Source of the DNA: Botrytis cinerea B05.10
Taxonomy: Eukaryota > Ascomycota > Leotiomycetes > Helotiales > Sclerotiniaceae
NCBI RefSeq assembly: GCF_000143535.2
Contig: NC_037322.1
Span: forward strand, 310,001-374,000
Reading direction: 5' to 3'
DNA: 64,000 nucleotides
Shown here: in pieces, positions 35,013 to 48,568 of the stretch
How the letters are laid out: each line of letters opens with the position of its first letter
Numbering within the stretch: position 1 is the stretch's first letter
Program-made: the position numbers and the translations under genes
Notes under the pieces: model-generated
Told to the model about the DNA's origin: nothing
The model's input: the letters and a program-made list of their open reading frames with translations, nothing else
Databases searched by the model: none

Positions 35013-38000
35013 AGGATGGAGAGTTTAGGAATGTCTTTGGGTAGCTTCCTTTGTCATGATTTATTGATAGATTATATTCTTATATGATGGTTCTAGTGAA
35101 TCTGTTTGACTATTCTACCTTAAAGACTATGAAATACATTGAAGTGCTGAGCAATTTTCAATTGGGTAAATATACCTAAGTAGATTCATCACACAAGAAT
35201 GTGAAGTTTGTTATTGTCAAATATCAAGTCAAATTGTCTTGGAACGTTTACACGATAAACGAGCAAGAGGAAGTCTGCTAACAAAGCCTTAGCTGGGTGA
35301 AATAATGAGCTTATTGTATGTTTGTAGCAAAATCATAGTGATTTGTATTTAGATATATTGAAATGTGTTAATCTAACAATATACAATGCGATGAGCGGGG
35401 TGAATTAGCCGTGTTGAAGGCTGGTGTGTTGCACCTGCGCAGTTTAGTTGAATAAATTAGAAGAACTAACAGAGAATTCAGTACGGCAGTGGCTGGAATG
35501 CGAATTAAAAACACTTTCACATAGTACTTTAACGATTTACGACGTTGATGCTACTTGGGCTAGATATCACGAAGCTTAAATTTTGCTACCGAACAACGAC
35601 GGCCACTTCCCCCGCGATCCACATGCAGCAATAAGATATCTCGCTCATATTTACAAGTCATGGTATTACATCTACAGGTTTTGTGAATTTTCGTCAAAGG
35701 GATAGTTTCCTACGGATTCTAGTGTAGTTTGAGAGCTGTGAAAGAATCAAAGTCATAGTGATGCGGGGTATGTCTGATCGACGTTAACGAAGGAGCCTCT
35801 GTGTCCCTAGCAGTTTGACACCTCATTACTTGAACCTGATTGAAATCTTACTGTGTTTTTGTATTTAGATTCCTCTTATATCTTTTATTGCGCAGCGATG
35901 ACTCGATAATAATCGGGATACCTCCTCCTACACGACGGAGTGCCATTGTATGCATGGGAAGAGCCATCAAAGAATAGTGCAAAAATTACCTTGGCCTAGG
36001 TATAATATTTAAAGTTTTCACTATGAAAATTGTTCGTTGAGGGATTTGAGGTGTTTAATGGATAAGGCTGGCTTGTAACGTTGAAGTGTTTGGAGAGAGA
36101 CGGGGCGAAGGATAGTCTTAAGACCTGAGTCGAATTGACAGCTAACTGCTTTCTTATTACGTTCGATGAATGATAAACATGATTCTAATGTTTGATATGA
36201 TTTTGGTTGGCTGAGTTAGAGGAGAATACACGCAAGTAAGCAGAGTATCTGGACGGCAATTAGAGGCAGACTTAGCTTGATGGCATTCACGCACTTGAAC
36301 TGTATTCTACGACAGCGAATGTCCTGGCAACGAAAGTCTAACAAGAGTAATGATTCTTGAAATTCCAAAAGACAATAGACTCGCAAGTGATCTACCTTAT
36401 CTCAATCAGATGATACTCTGGCCGTTTCAGAATAGGCATCCAACAAAGTTCTTTTTTGTGGCTTTTTGATTTCTGTGCGAGTCCAGACTTCACAGTGTCA
36501 CAAATCACTGCTATATCCTATAACTTTCCTTAAGGGAAATTTACGAATCCAATGAAAGTCCAAAACTGTTGCACAAGTATGTGACGGCACAAGGTGGTGA
36601 TAGAATGCGGACCCCCAAAAACTAAACACCATGAGGGGTAGAATGCTCAGGTTACACATGTTGATATGAACTAAGCCATCAAAACATGCACTAAAAGCAC
36701 ATAGCATGGGATGTTTCACTCCGCGGAGGCACTACGGCCACTCAAGGTGACACAAAGACCTTGGTTGATCTTCATGAATTCTTGCTAGCAAAATTATCTT
36801 CTTCTCACCGCGGTGATCACTGATCACCAGCCCCTCGCCGTACACACAACCCCGGGTTTAACCTTGCAACTCGATGACCATATTTTCCTCATTTCCAATT
36901 CACAATTGCGGATGTGATCTTGCTCGAAATCCTAACTCATCTAGGATAATTGCCTTGGCCCTAATTACCTGACTGCCCATCCAAATCACCAAACTCACAA
37001 TCTGGTTGTACAGGTTTCTATGTGAGACAAGTGCTGTCAAAGTCTGCAGGCATAAAACGTGATCGAAGATAACATACCGTGTCTACTGCATGCAAAAACT
37101 TACAACAGTTGTATATCCAGCCCTCGAATATTTGAGCGCCTACTGCGCCGGCTCTCAAAGCCGCTGATAGCGAATGTTGGCATGGTATTGTCGAGTAATC
37201 TACGCCGCATGAATTGATTCAGCCAGTTGAGGTAAAGTTAGCCTACAATGGGCTGTTGTTGGAGACCTGGCGCGAATTTGTGTCACAATGAGGGAGCGGA
37301 GTGGCCGAGCCGAGCGTGGCGGTCAAATTCCGACAGGTTGGTCCTCGGCGGCGAATTCGGCGACTGTGAAATGTTGTCGCCGTCTGGCATGGATGTGTTC
37401 TTCTGGGCGTCTAGAAGATTCCACATGAAGATCTGGGCTTGCTAGGGTTGTTCAAGCTCATTAAAACCCTTCCTAGCGCGATTGAAATCAAAGACTCGGC
37501 AGATACAGTATGTAGAAGAAAGGGGTACTTGATACCTTCTTGGGGTAAACGGCAACAGCCAACTTCTTTTCGAACTAAAATGACCCTGGTAATGGTATGC
37601 ATTGAATCACTTAAATTTACAAACCAACAAGCTCGCTTGAAGACAATCAATTGAGCCGGGCTTCAATAAAGGCTTGTCTAATCGTCTACTCCAAGGATAT
37701 TTGCACTTAGACCATTCATCTCACTTCCCTGAATCCCCGAAAGCGGACCGAGGACGAGGGAAAGAACAATCGAGACGTGTGATAGTTCACACTTCGCTCT
37801 TGCTCTCCCAGCTCCCAGAATTTCTCTCCGAATGATAATTTTAAGACTAAAACAAAGCCCCGCCAAAAATACAAAATCACAATATCAGCTTCACGCGGCT
37901 TATCCCTACCCATGCTCATTCACTTCATGAGAAGCAACAACAGCTGCGCTGCCACGGAGACCCCCTACCATTCGCTTAGACGCATATTTGAACCAGGTAA

Positions 38001-40112
38001 GTTTGTATAAGCACTACTACTAGCCCCTATTCATGGCCAATCACAAAGAACCAACTGAACAGATGCATATTTTGATCGGGACATTGAAAGCTTGTCTGTT
38101 GGACATTGCATTTTAACAGAAAGTGACACTCTTACATTTGCAGATACATTTACCCGGTATCCGATACTAACCTGAGTATGCCCAAGAGAGATGAGGTAAA
38201 ATAGCAATGTTGCATTGAACAGTTTAGTGTGGTCGTGGTGCTGATGTAAGTCCCGACGGAACGGATCACGAAAGGTCTGTGCAAGTGTTTGCTGTTCGAG
38301 ATGCACAGCCCGCCTCGCAATTGCATTTCCTATTCTTTACTCACCGTTTGAAGGCTGAGGTGGAATTACATGGTGGTGCTAATGTGAAGCTTGAGGCACG
38401 GCATTTGCATTTTGGGTGTGTCGACCATGCAGTAAGATTTTCCGGGACTTACAAAGTTTAGAGGAAAGACGCTTATTGCGGCGCTTCTAAGATATGGTCA
38501 TGAAATTGTTGGTCAGAATGAACTTGGACGAGTGATAATAATTGTTTATGGTAAATGATTGAGGTAATCAACTCGGTGACTAGAAATGATGCACTTGGAA
38601 ATTCTGACAGATTAGGTGGGTTTATTCAATGGTCGTTGATTAAAAGAGCGGGTCTACTTTTAAGCGTGAATTCATCCCGTTTTCATAAGGCGAATGAGGT
38701 TCCAGATGGAGTTGGAAGTATGTTAGTTAAGTCATGGTGGATTATTCAGGAGGTTCGTATATGTCTCTGTATGGGAAATTGAAGCGGCAAATTCCAGATT
38801 TATATGAATTCGGTAGTTCCAACTACCTTCCTTATTGGATCAAAGTTGGTCCGAGTGATTTATGTGTGTGACTTGACTTTGTGAAAGAAGTGAATTAACT
38901 TAAAATTGGGAAGAGAAGAAGTTATATTGACTGTCAGCGATCCTGGTAAAGAGAATGCTAAATTGTCTTCAAGTTGAGTGCTTATCCGGAAAGCATCCAA
39001 CCGACGGTCCGGAAGCTTGGACTGAATGATGCTAAAGGAACTTAATCTGGGGATGAACGTTACATGTTGATATGCAACTAAACCAATTCGGATCTTCCAA
39101 AGGTAGCAAAGAAAAGAGTTGATGAATTGGTCCTGGATAAACTTGATCTTCTCGAAGACCGGGGTACTGCAAGTAGATTAGGGTGAGACGCTTGTTGGTT
39201 TGATTACTACAATGAATTCCAAATATTTGAACCGGTTTCCCGGGTCAATAGACTTAAACGGGTCCACGAATTTTGTTCAGCAAGTTCACAAAACAGGATC
39301 CAACGCGAGATGAGCCCAGGGTTCTTGCAGGGCATTGGACAGATTTCTGTAACTTTGAACAAATTCACATGCCATCGCCGACTTTCATATTGGTGGACTA
39401 GAAACTCCGGTCACTGTTAGTTGGTATATGGGGGTCAATCTTTATGAGCACAGAATTCGAGCTTGCCAGGTAGCAAATTAGCGTGCTGAGGTTGTTGCTA
39501 TTGGCGGCGATAAAGTTTCTAGCCGTTATTGCTGCATGATGAGATGTGATATGGATCATGCAATTTCATAGCCATGGAAGAAAGGTGCCGAACTTTTTTG
39601 TGCAATCCTTGTACAGAAAAGGAATTTGTGTTGCTATCGAATATTGAAAATTGCCTAGGCACTGTAAATTTTGCATTGTTAGGTGTATGGCAAACAATAC
39701 ACAAGGATGAAAGAATCCACTCCGACTGTCTCACAGTCCAGATTCCACCATTTGTTTGTTGCCAAAAATACGATACCATTGTGTGCACTAATAGTAACCA
39801 CAATCATGGAGAACAAGAAGCTTGTAAAAGACGCCTGTGTCTAATCATTAAAGTCATTTCGTTGTCATAAATTTGTACCAAATAGCAGAAATCTAACATT
39901 ATACCATGATGTGCGTGGGAATCAATCCATGTTCCCAACTTTAAACACGCAGTAAAGCATACCAATACACCAGATGTAATAAATGACAAAACAAGAACCA
40001 ACATCGTGAAAAGCAGATGACCCAAAACCCAAAAACCTTTTCGAGAACACACCGCTGGCTTTTAAATCCCCCAGAGGCTTATATAAAACAGATGATTGAA
40101 CGAGAAAATGAC
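35013..40112. other. Gene-poor block, about 5.1 kb
   Basis: No intact gene is seen. Scattered stop-broken stretches with coding-like runs occur between about 38280 and 39870, for example LKAEVELHGGANVKLEARH near 38350 and DEPRVLAGHWTDF near 39310. None can be joined into a family I know. No terminal repeats or transposase motifs were found. Confidence 0.5.
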
Positions 40113-41320
40113 TCAAGGGGAATGTCGAGGGGAAGATTTAGTGGTGGATGGTGACGGTGAGCCTTCATAACCACTGAATTCATCCATGGACTCTTCTACG
40201 GATTCTGATGTGGTATCAACCGCGCCACCTTCTAATTCATCCTTTCTCAACTGCTGAGCTCTCAACGAGTTAAATATTTCTGCAATAGTTGTTAGCTGTA
40301 TGTCGAGCTATATATACAGGTATCAATAGGATGCGGAGGCGAAAAACACGTACCTCGGTCTTGATCAGCCATAATTTCTGCTAATCTTTTCATTTCAACC
40401 CTGTGATGTTCCGAGACCCAAGAATATTTCATGGCTCTCTCTGGATGCTTTTGCACAAGAGTGTATGGTATTCCTTCTAATCTTCCTGCTGGGGTTCCTC
40501 TTCTTCGAACCTTGGCTGAGATATATCTAGTCCTTCCATTCTCATCTCGCATTTCCCTGCCGCTTTCATCGTACATCTTGATGTTGTTATCCCTGTAGTA
40601 TCTCGATGAAAGACATTGCTCTGACTCTCTTTGATATTCTCTGAAGTGCTGTCTGAAGCACAGTAGAACCTCAGGCCAATGCTTGTTCAAGTCTTCTTTG
40701 TGGTACCGAATGAAATCGACCTCTTCAGTCGAGTAGGCCTTGTTGCTCCGAGGCTTCTTCTTGTCAGATAAAGTGACCGGCTGGGAGTGACGACGACGGG
40801 GGAGCTGATGGCGATCATGATGGTGGCGGTCATGACGGTGACAATGAGTTGAAGGTTGAGAGTAATATTTGTCATCGGGAAGAGAATAGATTGGGGGTAA
40901 AGGATAGGGGTTCGTGAATCTTTGCCGGGGGATGTTGATCGGATTGAAGGACATGGGACGCCTATGAATAGGGGCCGGAGGAAGTTGTGTTCTTCCACTT
41001 CGTGTAGTATTGAGACAAGCATGATTTTGAGCTTCGGTTCTTTCGAGCCTGGCTTGATATTGGAATAAATATTCTGAAGAATGTTCGCTGAATACCTCTT
41101 GTACATAGGTCGAAGGCTGGTGTTGAATGTCAATATCCATTTTCGAATCAGTTATGTCGGTATCAGAGTGTTCCTCTGATTTTGCTTCAGTATCCGGAGG
41201 GTTCAAAAGCATAAGGATATCCATTTTCTGAGTTATAGCTTGTTCAAGGTTATTAACAACAGATTTAATTCCCATGACAGTTGAGGATTCTTGGAATGAC
41301 AACTCCACTTTCGTTGTCAT
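40113..41320 (-). CDS. Unknown protein with a SANT/Myb-like segment
   Basis: Two exons (41320-40354 and 40279-40113) encode 377 aa. The N-terminal half is polar and low-complexity, with a His/Arg-rich patch (residues ~160-180). Residues ~195-260 read YSTEEVDFIRYHKEDLNKHWPEV and then SSRYYRDNNI, which has the Trp/hydrophobic spacing of a SANT/Myb helix set as in fungal Myb-like DNA-binding proteins. A conserved-looking tail follows (KHPERAMKYSWV, HRVEMKRLAEIMADQDR), and the C-terminus is acidic then Ser/Pro-rich. The 74-nt intron has a GTACGT donor and GCAG acceptor. It is isolated between two gene-poor blocks. The DNA-binding role is inferred and the family is not certain. Confidence 0.7.
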
Positions 41321-42616
41321 TTTAGTTGTGATAAGTATTCTAGGAAATGTTAAATAATCTCAAGTTGTTTGTGTGCCGATAAAAAGAAGAAGTAGGATAA
41401 GTCTGAGAAGATAAAGTTTCTGAATATAGTGATGAACAAATTCAGGGTCTGGATAAATGTCCACAACTATGGAAGGGCCATAGAACCTTATATACGCTCT
41501 ATGAGAGAAACCCAACAGAGAACCAACTTGGAAAAAGAAGAAATGCCAGATAGCTTTGCTGAGACAGTGCTATGTCGGCATCAAGCGGCGAGGCAAATTT
41601 CTCCAACAAGGACATGCATTATAATTCATGTGTACCGACTGGATACCGCAGTCGTGTGTTTGATTTTTTCTCATTTTGTTCCTGTAGTTTCGAGACAATT
41701 ATTTCTAAGCAATTTAAAGATTCGAAGGTAAACTTCTTTTGGCAATATAGCAGCGACGTACCATGGCTCTGGGTTTTTGAAGAAGTGATAAGGGGAACTA
41801 TTGGCTACCTGAGACTGATTTATGTATGGCGTTGAGTTTAACCTTGCGAATGTGTGGTGATTTTCAGACATTTTTCCATTGGTGGGCTTTATCTGATATC
41901 TTGCATTTGATGAGTCGTCATGCTAGGTCAGGTAGTATTCCCTACGCAAGTATTAGACTGCAACTAGCCATTCTCGAACGATGCTCCTCTTTTATCATGA
42001 TGTGAAAATGTAACCCGCATCACTTGAAAGGTTGAAGTGGAGCTTGCATACATACGTTGAAGAAATTAATGAAAGCCACAGCCAATGAAACCTGCTAAGT
42101 ACTGGGGCATCAGCCAAGGATTATGATAAAAGATTGGTCACATTCTCCCCATGTCACTCTACTGCTACTTGTTTAGCAAATTGATATCGAAGAGCACAGA
42201 CATACAGTCGCACCGAACTTACCGCCCCTCTACTTCATTGAAGAAACAATTTGCCGCCACACTGTCCTTCTTGTGAACCCTTTAACAGAGTACCGCACCA
42301 TCGCTTCTCTGCCGCGCGTTCGAATCGATGCATTCTGTTCTCTTATATTCGTAACGTATATTTTGATCTTACAATCACTTGCTACTGCTTTCTTCCTTCC
42401 AACACTTCCTCATTTTCTTCCTTGGGTTTTCTAAAGTGAATTAAGATGCTTACAGAGCCGGCAGGGAACACCCTCCAACGCAGATGACTATCATGTGATG
42501 ATTTTCAGACCCGAGGGTTTGGAACCAAATCAAAATGCTGGTTCGGCCCCAGTCACCAACATAAATGGAACAGTACCATACGATTCCACGCACTTATACA
42601 TATTAGGAAGCTCATT
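41321..42616. other. Intergenic, about 1.3 kb
   Basis: No gene is recognised. The left part is the promoter of the SANT-like gene. Confidence 0.5.
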
Positions 42617-42956
42617 TCATCCGTTACGGGTCAATATTTGCATGCCCGCAGGTGGCAGAAGGATCCTTACACACTGGGGGCCGGGTTTAGCAGAGAGAGC
42701 GGAAGTCTACTGCCAACGGGCGGAGTGAGGTAAAGATATGTATTTAGCATCATTTCATTTTATTCTTAGTCGTCAGACTTACTGATTCGGCCTCCGTTTC
42801 ATGCAAAATAGTGTGTTCTTGTAATAGAGATCCTAGAAATTCCCCAGAGTCTGGTTTAAGCGCTGAGGGGTTTCGTATGAGTGTAACGTTGTCGAATTTG
42901 CCAGGGTAAGCGGAATAAACGAGGGCAGAGAGCAGGGCAGAAAGGCCGAAGATCAT
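42617..42956 (-). CDS. Tentative small secreted protein
   Basis: Two exons (42956-42783 and 42706-42617) would give 87 aa. The first begins MIFGLSALLSALVYSAYP, a good signal peptide with a likely cleavage after SA at residue ~16. The intron has a perfect GTAAGT donor, a TGCTAAAT branch and a TAG acceptor (76 nt). The mature part is short and polar with a single cysteine. There is no family match and no homologue to support it, so it could be a chance frame. It lies in a gene-poor block, where effector-like genes often sit. Confidence 0.25.
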
Positions 42957-45818
42957 CCAACGAGATAAAAAACACAAGTCTATATTGAAGCGATTGAAGC
43001 GATATGAGTTTAATGAGTTGCTGTCAATATTTGGATTCTGTTAAAAACAGCCGCGGAGAGGTTACACAGGCTAAACCATTCGATATACAGAGAACACTAA
43101 TAGAACCAGCCTTACTCAAAGTAAGATTTTTGACCCACGAGCGCCAAGCGGAACAAAGCGCATGTAAGGAAAGCCCAAGCCCCTGACAGTGATTTTTATG
43201 ATCATTTATGCAAGGAAGGATCTAATTTCCTAATTAATTAATTAGAATATTTCTAATTGAAGACCTTGCCGACTTTTCGGATGAGAGACGCCGACACCGA
43301 GTATATTTTTCGGATGATTCTTTTTGATCAATGCAGCTAAACGAAGTAGTCGTATTTGACTCCAAAATGACTAGCGGTGTGGAGCTCATATATGATATAA
43401 CCTCTTCATATCAGTAAACAGCTTTTCCTCTATCGACAAGGAAAGCTCGTCGTAAGTTGTAAGTCGGGAGCCGCTCCATACGTAAATAATAGATATGATA
43501 AGAGAAAGAGCCCACTAGGTCTAAGAGCCGGATGTAAAAGTTGTACAAATCGTATGGTAACACAAGTAGAAGTGGGTACAACTGACATAAACAATATTCT
43601 TTTAACTCTATCGGCGTTAGGCAGTTTGTGCACGGGCAATGGCAATGTCATTTCAGATGAAGAATACGGGGGGGGCAGTGGGGGGGGGGGAAAGGGGGGG
43701 AAATCAGTGGAGAAGCAGTATCCTTGAGAGAAGTCTGGACCAGCTCCTGCCCGTATCTTCAAAAATAAAAAAAGGATGCTAGCTAAACTGACGGGGAACT
43801 ACACCGTTTCGCCTCGCTGCTCACACCACTTTCTCCACACAATTGCTGCAATGGATAGACCACTTTGTCTCATTCGCAAATTTCAGGGTACTCTGTAGAA
43901 AATTAGTTCTGCTGAAGAGCATGATTGAAGTAGGGGACTAGAGCTAAACAGGGAAATCAAGTAGTGGGAAAAGCCACCGAAGCCATATTGTGAGGATATT
44001 ATGTGCAGATTACACATTGTGTAGATCTGTTGTATCAACGCCTGACACATGGCTTGAGGGCTGGAGGGTTGGAGGGCTGAAATAGCTTGAGGATTTTGAT
44101 CAGTTACTTTTTCTCTCTGTCGCAAAATTAAAGAAATAAGCTTGAAAAAGAAGCCAGGTGAGAATGCTACATACACATGTTAGAGTATCAGGTGTGTCTA
44201 AACAGGGATTTGAATAAGGTTGTACTACCACTGGTGTAGACACACCGTTGTTGACATCTTTCCTCTTCCACGCCGCACATGAAGAAAGCACGAAAAAGTA
44301 AATATAACAAAGCAATACAAGTGCGATCTTACATAAATCTTGTATGTTGTATTCCGAAATTTTGATAGCTCAGATCTTCGCAATGCTTACCTCAATCACT
44401 TAGGTAGAGAGCTGACACTTCATGTCTAAGATTTATATGCAACTTATTAATAAATAGAAAGATTTCCGATGGGATCTAGGTGTCATTTGTGAGATTGGAT
44501 CTTGGCGATGAGGAGGGGAAGAGGTGAAAACGTGAAAACAACACTTGAGAGGCAATGTACGGTGGTGTTTGAGTTCTCTACATAATCACAGAGTAATATA
44601 AAGGACGCTGGAATGTTCGCCTGTGACTCCGATGACTTGCCATTGATCAATTGAATGGCACGTGAGTGTCACGAATCATTGTGATTCGAACTCGTGCGCC
44701 AACACACGTGACCAGATCACATGTCAGGCAGAGATCAGCCATTATAGGTACAAGAACCGAGCGCTTTGAAATCCAAGTTACCTAGGTAATTACATACACA
44801 TCGCTCTCCGTAGAATCTGTAAGGGTCAACGGAACGGGTACGGTAGGTCAGCTCTTCTTTATTATATGGGGTTTGCGTCATAGTGAGGGGTGATATCTTG
44901 TGAGAAGCTATCCACCATACACGACGACGTACTTTGTAGATGGCTTAACAACTCGAGACATTGGTAGAAATTGCTAGATGGCACTGCTTGATTCCATTCC
45001 ATAGCCCTTTCGAAATCGACTAATGAGAGATAATCAATGGGCGTCTCACACAAGAGGAAATGTAAGCCGAAGCCAATCGATCTAGCTTCGATTTCATCTA
45101 CCAAACAATGCCATGTTAATGCCAGTGATACTGCTAAGCAAACACCACCAAAAGAAAACCTTACTGTGATGACACGTCGTCATATAAATACACCATGTAC
45201 TATGCTTTCGAGAATCTAATTGTGTATGTTGGTAGTATTGTACCGGGTAATGTGAAGCATCTATGCGAGGTGTCCTTAACTACCGATGTACAGTGTCCTC
45301 AACTACCTATGTAAAGTGCCCTCGCCTCGATATACATAGGCATGTATAGATATGGATATGTGTGTGTATATATCTCTCCTTACTCCTCATGCCTCAACAA
45401 TGAGTAGGAGATGGGGAGATCTCCACCATGTCAATGCCTTGTCGTAGCTGATACACTTCTGGATCCATATACATCCCTTTCATCCACTCCATTTGGGGTG
45501 CATGATGAATAATAAATGATTCTTATATTTAACGTTAAAGTTATTCTTCAGAAGCTGCAAGTGTGTCCTTTTCTACAAGCTTCTTCCATTATCTGCGATA
45601 AGTGACTCGGATTAACTATTTTCCGTGCCTATCACCTAACCGAACCAATCATCACACCCCAATGTTCATTTGGGACAGATTTCCATTTCATCAAGAAAGC
45701 TTTAATAAAGTCGACTTCTTCCCACCTTTCTCTTCCTTTTTACATTCTACATTCAAGAATAGATTTCTTTCTACAACACACAATCTTTCCCAAAAACCAT
45801 CTTGGTAAACATATCATC
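42957..45818. other. Intergenic, about 2.9 kb, upstream of BiP
   Basis: No gene is recognised. It has G-runs (43667-43707), two CACGTG palindromes (about 44659 and 44706), and three tandem GTGTCCT/GTGCCCT-ACTACC-ATGTA-type units (45270-45325). The last 200 bp are probably the BiP promoter and leader. I could not assign a UPR element confidently. Confidence 0.5.
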
Positions 45819-48068
45819 ATGGCCAGTGGAAACAGATCTTCCCTCTTTGTAGGGTTGTCTGCAATCTTCTACCTTGTACTTTTATTCTCTCCCCTCGCTT
45901 TCTTCCAAACAGCACATGCACAGTCCGATCAGGACCCTCTGCAAGAATCTTATGGCACAGGTAAGCTTTTACCACACTTTGCCCCCCCCCAGGAAGAATC
46001 TCTCTTACTAACAATTCTGCCATCTAGTTATTGGTATCGATCTCGGAACTACTTACTCTTGCGTTGGTGTGATGCAAAAGGGCAAAGTTGAGATTTTGGT
46101 AAACGATCAAGGACACAGAATTACACCCTCATATGTCGCCTTCACCGATGAAGAAAGATTGGTCGGAGATGCAGCCAAGAACCAGGCTGCTGCCAACCCA
46201 AAAAACACTGTTTTCGATGTCAAGTAAGTTCTCAATTGCATCTGATTCACTAGTTTTCAACACTGACAGGTGTCCTTTTCAGACGTATGATCGGTCGCAA
46301 GTTTAACGACAAGGATGTTCAAGGTGACATGAAGCACTTCCCATTCGATGTTGTCCAAAAGGATGGCAAGCCTTCCGTACAAGTTGAATACCAAGGAGCA
46401 AAGAAGACCTTCACTCCTGAGGAGGTTTCCGCCATGATTCTTGGAAAGATGAAGGAAGTCGCCGAATCTTACCTCGGAAAGACTGTTACCCACGCAGTTG
46501 TTACTGTTCCAGCCTACTTCAACGACAACCAAAGACAAGCTACTAAGGATGCTGGTATCATTGCCGGCTTGAATGTCCTCCGTATTGTCAATGAACCTAC
46601 CGCCGCAGCTATTGCTTACGGTTTGGACAAGACTGGAGGTGAACGTCAAATCATCGTCTACGATCTTGGTGGAGGAACTTTTGATGTTTCCCTTCTCTCC
46701 ATTGACCACGGTGTCTTCGAGGTTCTTTCTACTGCCGGTGACACTCACTTGGGAGGAGAAGATTTCGATCAAAGAGTTATCAACTACTTCGCCAAGAAGT
46801 ACAACAAGGAGAACAGTGTCGATATCACCAAGGATCTCAAGACCATGGGTAAACTTAAGCGTGAGGCTGAGAAGGCTAAGCGTACTTTGTCTTCCCAAAA
46901 GACCACCCGTATCGAAATTGAAGCTTTCCACAATGGCAACGACTTCTCCGAGACTCTCACCAGAGCTAAGTTCGAGGAACTCAACATTGATCTTTTCAAG
47001 AAGACCCTCAAGCCTGTCGAACAAGTCCTTAAGGACGCTAAGGTCAAGAAGGGTGAAGTTGATGACATCGTTTTGGTCGGAGGTTCTACCCGTATTCCAA
47101 AGGTCCAAGAACTCATCGAGGAGTACTTCGGAGGTAAGAAGGCCAGCAAGGGTATTAACCCTGATGAGGCTGTTGCTTTCGGTGCCGCCGTTCAAGGTGG
47201 TGTCTTGTCCGGAGAGGAAGGTACTGAGGAGATTGTTCTCATGGATGTCAACCCATTGACCCTTGGTATCGAGACTACTGGAGGTGTCATGACCAAGTTG
47301 ATCCCAAGAAACACTGTCATCCCAACCCGTAAATCTCAAATCTTCTCCACTGCCGCCGACAACCAACCAGTCGTTTTGATCCAAGTCTATGAGGGAGAAC
47401 GTACCATGACCAAGGAGTAAGTTTCAGCTCATCTATACATTTCAGAAATATATGATTCTAACGAGATTCTTAGTAACAACAACCTCGGTAAATTCGAGTT
47501 GACTGGTATTCCACCAGCACCACGTGGTGTCCCACAAATCGAGGTTTCCTTTGAGCTTGATGCCAACGGAATCTTGAAGGTTACCGCTGGTGACAAGGGT
47601 ACTGGAAAGTCTGAGTCTATCACCATCACCAACGACAAGGGACGTCTTACTCAAGAAGAAATTGACCGTATGGTCCAAGAAGCTGAGAAGTACGCCGATG
47701 AGGACAAGGCTACCAAGGAGCGCATCGAGGCCCGTAACGGTCTTGAGAACTACGCTTTCAGCTTGAAGAACCAAGTCAACGACGATGAGGGTCTTGGTGG
47801 CAAGATTGATGAGGATGACAAGGAGACCGTAAGTTATCCATTACTTCACTATCAATTTATTTCAAGCTAATCATACCCTTAGATTTTGGATGCCGTCAAG
47901 GAAGCCACTGAATGGCTCGAGGAGAACGCTGCCACAGCAAACGCCGAGGATTTCGAAGAACAGAAGGAGAAACTCTCCAATGTCGCCTATCCTATCACCA
48001 GCAAATTGTACAGCGGAGCTGGTGGACCAGGTGGTGATGATGAGCCAGAGGGCCACGATGAGTTGTAG
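45819..48068 (+). CDS. KAR2: ER Hsp70 chaperone BiP/Kar2
   Basis: Five exons (45819-45960, 46028-46223, 46283-47416, 47474-47828, 47883-48068) encode 670 aa. BiP folds proteins in the ER lumen, powers translocation and restrains the unfolded-protein sensor. A signal peptide covers about residues 1-35 (hydrophobic core [14 protein letters not shown], then AHA-Q). The ATPase domain shows [59 protein letters not shown] and [11 protein letters not shown]. The substrate domain begins at [18 protein letters not shown], followed by [25 protein letters not shown]. The protein ends in HDEL, the ER-retrieval signal. Introns are 54-67 nt with GTAAG donors. Codon use is strongly biased to C/T-ending optimal codons, as expected of a highly expressed gene. 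Confidence 0.98.
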
Positions 48069-48568
48069 TTAGTTAAGGTCTAGATACGGAATTGATACAC
48101 TGCACTTTGTGATGATTTTTTTCTTTGATTGGTTCGGATGGATGGACCTATGTTAAAGGGAAGGTACATGTAGGCAAAAAAGGCTTTAGAGCTATGCACT
48201 GTAATCCATTGGGGGCGTCATTCATACAAAAAGAATTGAGTATTTTGAAATTTTGACCTTGTGTGTGTGTGCTTTCTCTCTCACGTGATTTGCTGTTCTT
48301 CCACCATTATTTTGATATCATCTTGATCTTGATGATATTGCAATCTGACATCGTATTGTGCCACTTGTTAGTTGACTTCAAGCAAGTCAAGTTTGGGTGT
48401 CAAACCTTGAGTCGTGAGGTAGAGGGAGAGAGTATGGATCTAGAGATTTTATTATCTGACATACATTACCTATCTAAAATGAGTAACTCGCATTCTCTTA
48501 GTGCGGACTACTCACTTATATGAAATGCGCCATATAGTCCGTCTTTCTTTTCCTAGGGACTACAAGAT
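48069..48568. other. Intergenic between convergent genes
   Basis: 3' flanks of BiP and of the Zn2Cys6 gene. A TG repeat is at 48262-48270. Nothing else is seen. Confidence 0.55.

Noticed and set aside
37291..37345. tRNA-like GGAGTGGCCGAGC stretch
   Set aside because: It resembles the D-arm of Ser/Leu tRNAs, but no acceptor stem, anticodon arm or T-arm (GTTCGA) could be found around it.
39574..39870. 98-codon plus-strand frame with about ten cysteines
   Set aside because: It has a real ATG but no signal peptide, no family resemblance and no supporting introns. It lies in the decayed-looking block.
43883..44315. Possible secreted protein on the minus strand with a hydrophobic start
   Set aside because: The hydrophobic frame has no ATG before an in-frame stop and no acceptable upstream exon was found.
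46257..47384. 375-codon open frame antisense to BiP
   Set aside because: Long antisense frames opposite Hsp70 genes are a known codon-bias artefact. The sense strand is clearly BiP with matching introns.
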